From assembly GCA_017654935.2 (NCBI GenBank), contig CM065699.1:2773014-2837013 (forward strand): a stretch of 64,000 nt of DNA. Direction: 5' to 3'. This DNA is from Phymorhynchus buccinoides. Taxonomy: Eukaryota > Mollusca > Gastropoda > Neogastropoda > Raphitomidae. Every line of letters starts with the position of its first letter. Within the stretch, counting starts at the first letter, position 1. The position numbers and the translations under genes were made by a program. Positions 1 to 9,253 of the stretch are shown here, piece by piece. The notes beneath the pieces were generated by a model. The model had not been told where the DNA came from, did not search any database, and worked only from the letters and a program-made list of their open reading frames with translations.

Positions 1-266
1 AATTATGTCTATGTCGCCCTCATACATTAATTTCGGGCTTACTAAAGTCACTAACCCATTGCTTTTATTTGTGCCTTTTCTGTAAAAAAAAAGGGACCTT
101 TCCGTTCTCGCTTAAGTTCATCTAGAGTTTTATCTGTTATGTATGTTTCTTGCAGACAAGCTACATGAATGTTCTTTGAGACTAAAAAACGAAGTAACGC
201 TTTTCGTTTTAGTTTATTATTAAGTCCACGCGTGTTCAGTGTAGAAATAGTAAACGTTTTACTCAT
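1..266 (-). pseudogene. LINE ORF2, N-terminal endonuclease fragment
   Basis: Start of a non-LTR retrotransposon ORF2, read on the minus strand from an ATG at 264-266 and cut by the window edge. The peptide opens with a pattern typical of the APE-type endonuclease of LINEs: a strand with LNTRGL at residues 10-15, then LQET at residues 38-41, where the metal-binding glutamate is expected. This endonuclease nicks target DNA to prime reverse transcription. The frame fails near residue 57, at a run of nine T (minus strand) around 83-91. The continuation reads in another frame as GTNKSNGLVTLVSPKLM, so a homopolymer indel has broken the ORF. ORF1 of the same element lies upstream at 1213-2418. The sequence style suggests an L1/Tx1-like clade, but this is inference. 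Confidence 0.75.
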
Positions 267-1198
267 TGCAGAGTAGGCTGTTTACAGTAGCAACCGTTAT
301 TCAGTCTCTCTCCGTCCATAGAACACAGCAGTCGTTACCGTAGGGGCCACGCGTATTCAGTGTAGAAATAGTAAACGTTTCACTCATTGCATAGTAGGCT
401 GTTTACAGTAGCAACCGTTATTCAGTCTCTCTCCGTCCATAGTACACAGCAGTCGTTACCGTAGGGGCCACGCGTATTCAGTGTAGAAATAGTAAACGTT
501 TCACTCATTGCATAGTAGGCTGTTTACAGTAGCAACCGTTATTCAGTCTCTCTCCGTCCATAGTACACAGCAGTCGTTACCGTAGGGGCCACGCGTATTC
601 AGTGTAGAAATAGTAAACGTTTCACTCATTGCATAGTAGGCTGTTTACAGTAGCAACCGTTATTCAGTCTCTCTCCGTCCATAGAACACAGCAGTCGTTA
701 CCGTAGGGGCCACGCGTATTCAGTGTAGAAATAGTAAACGTTTCACTCATTGCATAGTAGGCTGTTTACAGTAGCAACCGTTATTCAGTCTCTCTCCGTC
801 CATAGTACACAGCAGTCGTTACCGTAGGGGCCACGCGTATTCAGTGTAGAAATAGTAAACGATTTACTCATTGCAGAGTAGGCTGTTTGCAGTAGCAACC
901 GTTATTCAGTCTCTCTCCGTCCATAGAACACAGCAGTCGTTACCGTAGGGGCCACGCGTATTCAGTGTAGAAATAGTAAACGTTTCACTCATTGCATAGT
1001 AGGCTGTTTACAGTAGCAACCGTTATTCAGTCTCTCTCCGTCCATAGTACACAGCAGTCGTTACCGTAGGGGCCACGCGTATTCAGTGTAGAAATAGTAA
1101 ACGATTTACTCATTGCAGAGTAGGCTGTTTGCAGTAGCAACCGTTATTCAGTCTCTCTCCGTCCATAGTACACAGCAGTCGTTACCGTAGGGGCCACG
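230..1198. repeat. 121-bp tandem repeat between LINE ORF1 and ORF2
   Basis: About eight copies of a 121-bp unit; the motif GCGTATTCAG recurs at 351, 472, 593, 714, 835, 956 and 1077. The copy nearest the window start overlaps the ORF2 start codon. Every other copy also carries, on the minus strand, an ATG followed by a version of the ORF2 N-terminus (MSETFTISTLNTRG) that runs into a stop about 28 codons in. Copies differ by a few substitutions, such as CGTTTCACTC against CGATTTACTC. Confidence 0.92.
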
Positions 1199-1212
1199 CG
1201 TTGGAATGTTCA

Positions 1213-2418
1213 TCAGGTTGGTGGCGTTTCTTCCTCCATGTTCTCCTGTGTGTTTGGTTCTCGGCCCTCAGTTGGAGCGCGCTTGCTGGCTGGTTTCCGC
1301 AAGCGCGTGTTCTCCGTTTGTTCGCAATCTGATTCGCTGCTGTAATGGCGTTTGGTCTGGGCTGGCGTGCGTGTTGTAGGGGTCAAAGCCGTCAGAACTT
1401 GCCTCAACTTGGTTTGTTTCGACGGCTTTTTCTTCATAGTCGTCTTCTTTTTGGCTTGTTCCTTTTTTTCCTTCTTCTCAGTGGGTTGAGTGGGGGGGAT
1501 GGTCTCTGGGTCTTGGCTGGGGGAGGAGGTGGGCGTGGGAGAAATGGAGACAGACTGGCTGGTACCAGCCTCTTCTGTCTTCTGGGAGAGGGAGGGGTGG
1601 GAGTGAAAGGGGGGGAAACTGACGGGCTGCGAGCAGACTCGTCAGATTTCTGGGAGGGAGAGGGGGAGGGAGGGGCAGGGAGAGGGAGGTCGTTGATTTC
1701 TTCCTCAAAATTGACTGTGCAGTCAATCCGCTTATGGCCTGGCTGCATACAATTCAAACACACAATGGGGCTCATGCATTGAATTGCTGTGTTGTCAGGA
1801 AGCAGACATTTACTGCAGCGAACCCGACTCGTTGATTTCTTTTGTTCCTTGTGGTACAGGTCAGCTGTTGCACGGCCTATTTTCACATTCTTGGGAAGAG
1901 GTTGTTGTGGGACCGTGATGAAGGCAAAACGGCACCCTGTTTCCTACGTAGACAGAGAACCGTTTTTCTGCCTTGCCAGTTCCATTTGTATCTTGGACTG
2001 GAACTCTACACCCAGTCGATGGAGAGTTGTTTCTATGTCACTATCCGTGATTGCGTGTATTTTGCAGTTACTTATCCACAATTTTGTAGATGGTTTGTCC
2101 TCTCCGTTTTCTTTTCTTTCATAAGGGTTTTCGTGCAGCATAGATAGCTGCACACCCCACAATGTCATACCTTCAATCAACAGTTTTTTTCTGGCTTCTC
2201 TGCGTCGAGGGTAAATGAACCACAGGCCCCTAATTCTTTGGGCTCCCCGTATGGATCCCGATCCTGCAGTAGACACAGAACACATCTGGCACCGAACATC
2301 GTTTTCCTGGAGTTTTGAGGTAACTTTCCCGGAATTTCTGTGCCACTTTTGGTGTCTTTCCATCAGATTTTGGATCATTTGACCTAGAACTCTCACCACG
2401 CGGTCGCTTTGATGCCAT
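1213..2418 (-). pseudogene. LINE ORF1 (gag-like, zinc-knuckle) remnant
   Basis: Minus-strand ORF1 of the LINE whose ORF2 begins at 266. A plausible start is the ATG at 2416-2418 (MASKRPRGESS). It is broken into at least three frames: 2230-2418, 1944-2399 and 1213-1886. The order of parts is a basic, low-complexity N-terminus; a middle RNA-binding-like segment (around 1944-2240, including TKLWISNCKI); a zinc-knuckle cysteine/histidine region near 1740-1820 (CSKCLLP, then CLNCMQPGHKRIDC); and a proline- and lysine-rich tail. ORF1 proteins of this type bind the element RNA and form the ribonucleoprotein used for retrotransposition. Frame changes near 2240-2400 and 1890-1940 show the copy is inactive. 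The plus-strand ORFs here are shadows. Confidence 0.72.
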
Positions 2419-2616
2419 CTTGAAACAGAATGAAAAGAAATTGACGCGTGTTGTATGCTGGGAACCGGAATGACTTTTCACCCCATTGTTTTAAAAGCAT
2501 CGCTTGTCGACGCAACTGTAGTGGTATTGTTTTTTAGGATATTTTTTGTCATCACCGTAATTATCGTAATTTGACTTGTAAAAATTACAGCTAAATCATA
2601 AAGGTAAACAGGTCTG

Positions 2617-3070
2617 CATGTACTGACATACAATGTCCTGATCATTGTCACATTCAGAATCCTTTACGTCATGTCCCATGTACTGACATACAATGTCCTG
2701 ATCATTGTCACATTGAGAATCCTTTACATCATGTCCCATGTATTAACATACAATATCCTGATCATTGTCACATTCAGAATCCTTTACGTCATGTCCCATG
2801 TACTGACATACAATGTCCTGATCATTGTCACATTCAGAATCCTTTACGTCATGTCCCATGTACTGACATACAATGTCCTGTTCATTGTCACATTCAGAAT
2901 CCTTTACGTCATGTCCCATGTACTGACATACAATGTCCTGATCATTGTCACATTCAGAATCCTTTACGTCATGTCCCATGTACTGACATACAATGACCTG
3001 ATCATTGTCACATTCAGAATCCTTTGCGTCATGTCCCATGTATTAACATACAATGACCTGTTCATTGTCC
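2617..3070. repeat. 60-bp minisatellite
   Basis: About 7.5 copies of a 60-bp unit that includes CATGTACTGACATACAATGT. Because 60 is a multiple of three and the unit lacks stops in one frame on each strand, it gives apparent ORFs on both strands that are not genes. It lies between the LINE and the MULE-like pseudogene. Confidence 0.93.
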
Positions 3071-3425
3071 TTCACATTCACAATCTGAGACAAGAGTGCC
3101 ACTTGTTTTCACAAGCTTGTGGAACTGATCAATTCTGGTGCAGCTAGACCTGCCCCGGCCACAAACTTCCACAGAGCATCAGACCCCCGGATGTGTGACC
3201 CAAAGAGTTGTAATAACGAGCAAACACAAGCTGGTTAGCAGGGTTCACACCTGCAGATTCCCTCGTAGCCATTAGGGCCTCGGTGCAAGTTTTGTGTCGT
3301 TTTGGGAGCAGAACTGGCTCAATGCGTCTTTCGCGAAAATTGTTGTGGTGTGTGTGTGTCACAAACTTATGACATAACATTTCAGATCCGGATTATGATC
3401 CTCTATGACATCCTCTATTATCCTA
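3071..3425. other. Unassigned spacer
   Basis: Mixed-composition sequence between the 60-bp array and the MULE-like remnant. It contains a short TG run near 3345-3360. I see no coding potential, RNA gene or terminal repeat here. Confidence 0.5.
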
Positions 3426-4985
3426 TCACGCCTTAGCCTTCTTGGGTGTAGTGGTCTTGGCTGCCCTCCTGCATTTGACTTGGACAGGCTTCTTCCCACC
3501 GCTGGTACCTGGACCAGTATCAAAGCGGGTGCCATCACTGGCAAGTACAGTTCTGGAATCCAGTGGCTTTGGTTGACGAAGAAAGCGAAGCATGTGGTTG
3601 TGACGCTTTTTGGCTGAAGTCGCCGGTATCCATGAAGGCTGCTCCACCTGGCATAGTCCACTTGGAACTTGGAACGATAATAATCGATCAGCCTGAAGTC
3701 GCCGGTATCCATGAAGGCTGCTCCACCTGGCATAGTCCACTTGGAACTTGGAACGATAATAATCGATCAGCCTGAAGTCGCCGGTGTCCATGAAGGCTGC
3801 TCCACCTGGCATAGTCCACTTGGAACTTTGAACGATAATAATCGATCAGCCTGAAGTCGCCGGTGTCCATGAAGGAGTGTGAACGATAATAATCGATCAG
3901 CCTGAAGTCGCCGGTGTCCATGAAGGCTGCTCCACCTGGCATAGTCCACCTGGAACTTTGAACGAAAATAATCGATCAGCCTGAAGTCGCCAGTATCAAT
4001 GAAGGAGCGCTCCACTTCTGACTATTGGCCCTCCACGAGCTCCTGGAGTTTGTCGACCGAGTCCTTGGCAGTCAGTCTTCCTGGAGTTTGTCGACCAAGT
4101 CCTTGGCAGTCAGAGTCTACCAATTGACGGCGTGCTTGATGTTGTTCACGCTCTCGCAGTTGTTATTAGTCCAGTGAGGAGTAATGTCTACAAGTCCAGG
4201 CCTGCGACATGTCTGCAGGTTGGAGGTCAGAAGGGGCACAATGTTTCGCTCAAAGTGTTGCACAAAACCAGGAGCAGTGTCTTCACAAAGTCTCTTAATG
4301 GTGGCTACACGCTCTTGGAATATTAGCATATAATCCATGATATCGGTGATGCCACCTTTCCCAAACACAGAATACAAGATGGGCTTTCTCTGGTCTTCAG
4401 GAAGACCGACCTTATCCCTGAGGTACAAGTCCATGTTGTTTTTAATGTGTTGTGTTCCGTACAAGTGCCCACCACCAGGGAAGGCTGTACCTATGGCCTT
4501 GACCAGAGCTTTTTCCTCGTCGGAACCAGTCACTGGCTGACTCGTGCAGGCACCGAGCTTGGAGGCAATGTGCTGGAAGAAGATGCGGAAGGTGTCGTAG
4601 TCCGAGTTTCCATGAAGGAGGATGGGCCCAGTAAACAGAGGATAGTCACAAGTGTCTCTGCAGGTCACAGCCAGATTCTGGAACACAGCAACAGTCACAT
4701 GAACGTCACCAACGTTGAATGTCTTGTCAAATGCCACAAATGTAGTGTGTGCATATGGTGAAGTGCAACAAAAACGTCGGATGTCAGCGATCTGATCGTA
4801 TGGTTTCGGGCGGTATCGTATGGTTTCGGGTGGTATCGTGTTTTATACATGCCGCACAGCAGGTGCTGACGCAGCTTTTTTTCTTCAAAACACTCGGAGA
4901 TTTGGGGATATCTTCTTCATAATTTGGTCTTTTAGCTGCAAAGGTGTAGTCACTGAATGTTATCTTGAAAGCTGTTGACAGCATC
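3426..4985 (-). pseudogene. MULE-like transposase-domain gene remnant
   Basis: Minus-strand decayed gene. The best preserved part, 4117-4737, reads AFDKTFNVGDVHVT, then GPILLH, then NNCESVNNIKHAVNW, a pattern like the MULE transposase domain (DDE fold) found in many mollusc and cnidarian repeat-derived proteins. Sequence upstream to about 4800 stays open (RRFCCTSPYAHTTFVAFDKT), so the ATG at 4737 is not the true start. The C-terminal part (3426-4015) carries DTGDFRLIDYYRSKF and ends in a lysine-rich tail with PGTSGGKKPVQVK. That part is expanded by a 79-bp tandem repeat which rotates the reading frame, and a 38-bp duplication lies at about 4040-4115. With several frames in use it cannot make one protein. 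The family call is from recalled pattern, not a search. Confidence 0.6.
3614..3995. repeat. 79-bp tandem repeat inside the MULE-like gene
   Basis: About four to five copies with a 79-bp period; the GCCTGAAGTCGCCGGT motif recurs at about 3614, 3693 and 3772, with partial copies near 3850 and 3900. On the minus strand each copy encodes the same segment (DTGDFRLIDYYRSKF, then VDYARWSSL). Because 79 is not a multiple of three, each copy shifts the frame. Confidence 0.88.
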
Positions 4986-5157
4986 TGAATATATTGATGC
5001 CTGCTGGTCTTATTGTGGCCTTGGTTTGGCCTATGCTGTCATAGGCCTTAAGGGAAACCTGCCATTGATCAAAAAGCATCGTTTCAGGAGCGAAAATATA
5101 TTTTTTTAATTATTATTTTTCTTTCTTTTATTATTTGTCTTTTTGTTAACCGTCTTT

Positions 5158-5600
5158 TGAAGGAAGGAAGGAAGGAAGGTTATTGAACTCTCACTGGAAT
5201 CCACAAATCAATCAAGGAGTCTTGAGCTGTTGGGTGTCATGTTTTGTTATCTCTTTGACTGTATATCCACAAATCAGTCAAAGTCTTGAGCTGTTGGGTG
5301 TCATGTTTTGTTATCTCTTTGACTGTATATCCACAAATCAGTCAAAGTCTTGAGCTGTTGGGTGTCATGTTTTGTTATCTCTTTGACTGTATATCCACAA
5401 ATCAGTCAAAGAGTCTTGAGCTGTTGGGTGTCATGTTTTGTTATCTCTTTGACTGTATATCCACAAATCAATCAAAGAGTCTTGAGCTGTTGGGTTTGAT
5501 GTTTTGTTATCTTGTTGACTGTATATCCACAAATCAATCAAAGAGTCTTGAGCTGTTGGGTTTGATGTTTTGTTATCTCTTTGACTGTAAGAGGTGTGTG
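5158..5600. repeat. 64-66-bp minisatellite with GAAG run
   Basis: A short GAAG run (about 5158-5180) is followed by six copies of a 64-66-bp unit starting CTTGAGCTGTTGGGT (5221, 5285, 5349, 5415 and on). The associated 124-aa ORF is repeat-derived. The array ends in unique sequence near 5590. Confidence 0.92.
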
Positions 5601-5757
5601 TGTCTTTTAATCACCTTCATTGCTGTTGACGGGGCTATGAACAATGTAAAAAATAAATAAATTCTTTGTCAACACATAACCCAACTTGTGTGTCATCTTT
5701 GACATTTTGTAAAATATCCAGTAGCATTATTTTCTTCCTGGTTGCAGACACCACCTT

Positions 5758-5945
5758 GTACACATGAACATTTATCACTTTTTCCCCATGGCAACACCGT
5801 GATATGCAAGGGATGGTCTGTATACACGTGAACATGTTTCACTCTTTCCCCATGGCAACACAGTGATATGCAAGCGATCTTATGAGAGGCTGTCACTGTG
5901 TTGCCATGGGGAAAGAGTGAACAATGTTCACATGTACAGAGACCT
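5758..5945. repeat. Inverted repeat / hairpin element
   Basis: The left side has two direct copies containing CCCCATGGCAACAC (near 5784 and 5850). The right side, 5894-5945, carries the reverse complement (GTGTTGCCATGGGGAAAGAG). Flanking ACATGAACAT also pairs. The region can fold into a stem of roughly 40 bp and resembles a small foldback MITE. No coding content. Confidence 0.75.
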
Positions 5946-6117
5946 GATGAAGTGACTGAGTGAAGACATGGACATTGGTACAGGTGGGTACTGTTAGTGG
6001 GTTGGGAAGGTGGTCAGGGGGAAATGCAGCCACGTTAAACCTTCTTTTTGTGAGCAACTTTACTTTGTTTATTATATGATAATCATATAGTAAAAAGCCA
6101 ACTGTCCGTGTGTGCGT

Positions 6118-6500
6118 GTGTGTCTGAAACACAAAACGGGCCTTATAACTCAGCCGTTTTTCGACCGAATCGCTTCAAATTTGCTGTGAGCCCTAACGGG
6201 GCGATGGCAACGGCAACCGAGGCGGCCGTGTCATTTGCGCGGTTCGGGAAACGCGCATCCGCCGGCCTCTCGGCGCCCGTATCTCCGGTGTTACTGGACC
6301 GATTGCCTTCGAATTTGGCAGGAAGATGACCGGGGACGGTGACTATCCGTGTACCAAACCGGAAGCGAATCGGTTTAGAAACGCGCGCGCTATACGACTC
6401 TGCCGTTTCTTAACCGAATCGCTTCAAATTTGCTGTACTCAGCGTTACCAGTACTTGGCGTTACCGTTACTAGGCGTTACTGGTACTCGGCGTTGCGCTA
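6118..6500. repeat. Dispersed repeat with CGAATCGCTTCAAATTTGCT core
   Basis: The segment containing CGAATCGCTTCAAATTTGCT occurs twice (about 6165 and 6411) in a GC-rich stretch. Its core is the reverse complement of GCGATTCGGT, found in three repeat copies at about 24640, 26207 and 26530. GTTACTGGTACTCGGC-like short motifs repeat at 6440-6500. I see no gene. Confidence 0.5.
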
Positions 6501-7770
6501 GTAAAGATAATATTTTTTCTTTTAAATTAATGTTGAGATGTGTGATGTTCATATTGTAATATTCATGAACCTTTGAATGTCTGAAACGAATGTGCATTGA
6601 TGAAGTTTTATTATTTGATTGATTGATTTACTCTTTCTGAAATAAATTTGGATGAAACAAGTATCATTGACTGTTGATTTGATTTTGCTAAGATTATGTT
6701 TGTAGTTTTTTCATTACGAATACCAGAGAAACTATGCACTTCCAGTTTTAAAACAGTTCAGTGTTCAACCAATAGAAACTTTTTTTTTTGCTGTCTCAAA
6801 TCTTCAAATGATCCAACGACTCCCACCATGCATTGGGGCTGAAATCTCCCGAGGTCAAGCATCAGGCATACTGCATACATGCTTCACTTTTCTGATTTAG
6901 TTTATCGTGTCTGTGTAGCCTTTTATTCTTCTTCTTCTTCTGCATTCCCAGGCCATAATGAGGTACGTATGTGTCCGGTTTTCAGTTTTCACTGGTCTCC
7001 CCGCTGTTACAGCCGTCACATTGATTTCGGAGGAGCTCAAAGGAGAAACAAATAGTTGGATTTTTTTTTTTTTAAAGGCAGGAGAATGGGCCAATAAGTC
7101 AGAAAGATAATAGATTATAGAAAGCAAAGGGAAAAGGCAGAGTCAAAGAGTGCAGATTAGAGGAAGTTTAGTTACAAGCACAGAACTTCCAGAAGGTGGG
7201 GGAACTATTTTTACAAAAGATCCCCCGATATCCCCACGGGGAAAGCCTTTATGAAACAACAGCTTGACGTTAGGAGTCAGTACTGAAGACAGAACGACAG
7301 CTGTATGGTACATGATTTTCTACGGTACAGCAACGAAAGATCACCGCACAGCCGAGTGTTGTGAATGGATGTGACTCCACTAGAAAGTGCTTGTTCTGTA
7401 GGAACAGGAGTTCATGCTGCAGGGTTGGGGGGCTTGTCAAACCCCTCTTCACTGAAAAACTGGTCATGTCCCTTGGGCAAGACTTCTCCACAATACACAT
7501 TCCAGGTCAGCCCTTTAGAATAGCCGCTGCCTCCTCTGCAATCTGGAAGTCATGGTGAGACAACCAAAATACGATTCCTCTGATTCAGTTTCTTGTTGCT
7601 GATTTTCAGTTCCTACAACTACCCCTCGCTAGCTTTATTTTTATCCTTAGGCTAGTCAGCTTTCACTAAGTCCCTTTTATTGCCCTCAGTTGAACTATTT
7701 TTACTTGCCCCGGGTGAAACGGATTAACTCTGCTAATACGACCTTGTGTGGGTGGGTTAAGCAGTAGAGA
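6500..7770. other. Unassigned intergenic sequence
   Basis: AT-rich, largely unique sequence with simple runs (T-run near 6780, TTC repeats near 6925, T-run near 7060). Only short unsupported ORFs are present. Confidence 0.5.
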
Positions 7771-7777
7771 GGTTTAA

Positions 7778-7973
7778 CCCCTTGACTACCATATTGACTC
7801 GATGACATCACTGATGACGTCATCAAATGTAGAGGAATAACATGATTCTGGCTTTTGCTCTTGCAGTCAGTCAGTTATATCCACAGACCATTTTGCCAGA
7901 TTGGCTCTTTCAGTTGTCTTTTTCATGTCATGATCTGTACAATTTTTTTTTTTCTTCTTTGGCAGTCAAGGGG
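7778..7973. mobile_element. piggyBac-like MITE (196 bp, TTAA flanks)
   Basis: Flanked by TTAA at 7774-7777 and 7974-7977. The left end CCCCTTGACTACC matches the reverse complement of the right end (GGCAGTCAAGGGG) at 12 of 13 positions. Exact TTAA duplication and CCC-starting termini are hallmarks of piggyBac-type elements. No transposase is encoded. The interior holds a short palindrome around TGATGACGTCATCA. Confidence 0.85.
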
Positions 7974-8337
7974 TTAAGAGAGACTTGAGGTGGGAGTTAA
8001 ACCCATTTAAGGAAAAGAAAAGAGACGGATCATTAATTAAGGAGAGAAGAGAGAGACAGGGGGAGAGAAAGAAACACACATGCATGCACAAGAGAAAGAG
8101 AGAGAGAATGTAGGCAAAGAGAAACAGGGTTTTTATTAAGGGTCAGTGTGAAGGATCAACTTTAGGAACCAAAGTGCTATAATCCTCTAACAACCAGCTA
8201 TGCACTTCAGGGCTAATCGCCTGCGTGTGTGTGTGACAGAGAGGGAGAGAGAGACAGAAGGATTGATTTATGCAATAGACCCTAGAGGTCTTTAGACTAA
8301 TAATCCAAGGGGCCACATTAAAAAAGTTAAAATGACA

Positions 8338-8467
8338 AATGTTAAGATCAGTGCCCTCCGCTGTTCCAGGGTGAAGTTGGCCAATCAGCTTAACGGAAAA
8401 GGTAAATTGGAGGGAGTTGATTGGCCAACTTCACCCTGGAACAGCGGAGGGAGCTGATCTTAACATT
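8338..8467. repeat. Long near-perfect hairpin
   Basis: The left arm, about 8338-8391, and the right arm, about 8414-8467, are reverse complements over about 54 nt with few mismatches; the core is CTCCGCTGTTCCAGGGTGAA. The loop is only about 22 nt. It could be a MITE or a transcribed hairpin precursor. No ORF. Confidence 0.85.
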
Positions 8468-8555
8468 AGCCGTTAAAATATTATTTTTTGTTGTTGTCAG
8501 TTACCTTACTGTCTGACTGCAACAAAAGCAATAATGAAAATGGCAGACCATATGA

Positions 8556-8601
8556 AGAGAGAGAGAGAGAGAGGGGGGGGGGGGGGGGGGGGGGGGGGGG
8601 A
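8556..8601. repeat. (GA)n followed by G-run
   Basis: Short GA microsatellite leading into an uninterrupted run of about 30 G, a potential G-quadruplex former on the plus strand. Confidence 0.9.
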
Positions 8602-8856
8602 GACAAGACAGTATAGACCTATATAGGCTCTGATCCATAACAATGGTTGAAATGGAATGCCAGTCGTTTCTGAGCATACTGGCAGTTCTTAGCAGAGGGG
8701 GCAGCTACGGGCTAACATTTATTGTAGAGATGCCTTGCACAGGGCATATCCCCACTCTCAGAGAAACTTGACTTGAGGACAGCTGACATTGGGGAAGGTC
8801 CCCAAAGGCCAACCAATCCTTTGGCTGCAGTACAAAGAGCCAATACAATTATAGTA

Positions 8857-9010
8857 CAGTGGAACCTCACTTATAAGACCTTCAAAAATCATCCAAAATG
8901 AGGTCTTATAAGGGAGGTCATTTTAATGCTTACAAAGGGCAATGTCTCGGAGAAGTAGGTTTTATGTGGGAGGGAGCCTTATGGGAGGTCTTATAGGGGA
9001 GGTTCCACTG
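8857..9010. mobile_element. Tc1/mariner-pogo-type MITE (154 bp, TA flanks)
   Basis: Bounded by TA at 8855-8856 and 9011-9012. The termini CAGTGGAACCTC and GAGGTTCCACTG are perfect 12-bp inverted repeats. The interior has TTATAAGACC motifs in both orientations. A second member lies at 47222-47519 and a decayed one near 29130-29311. Confidence 0.87.
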
Positions 9011-9253
9011 TACAATGAAATAAAGTGAAAAATCACACCCACCCATAGGCAATTCACACTATGCTCACTAAAAGTGTGCTGTGATTGCAGTACCCAGCCA
9101 CGCCTGTGAGTGCTACTGTTTTGGACCAGTGCTTGCCGATTCAAATGATATGCATGACTGGTCACACGATTCAAAGCTGACACGCCTTACCTTGCGGAGA
9201 GACTTATCACAATTTGTTTTGTAGCAAAACAACAAACGCTTTTGCTGAAAATA

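Noticed and set aside
1345..2147. Plus-strand ORFs of 145, 111 and 101 aa
   Set aside because: Antisense to the LINE ORF1 remnant on the minus strand.
230..3070. CRISPR-like regular arrays
   Set aside because: Units are contiguous near-identical tandem repeats without variable spacers, and the genome is eukaryotic.
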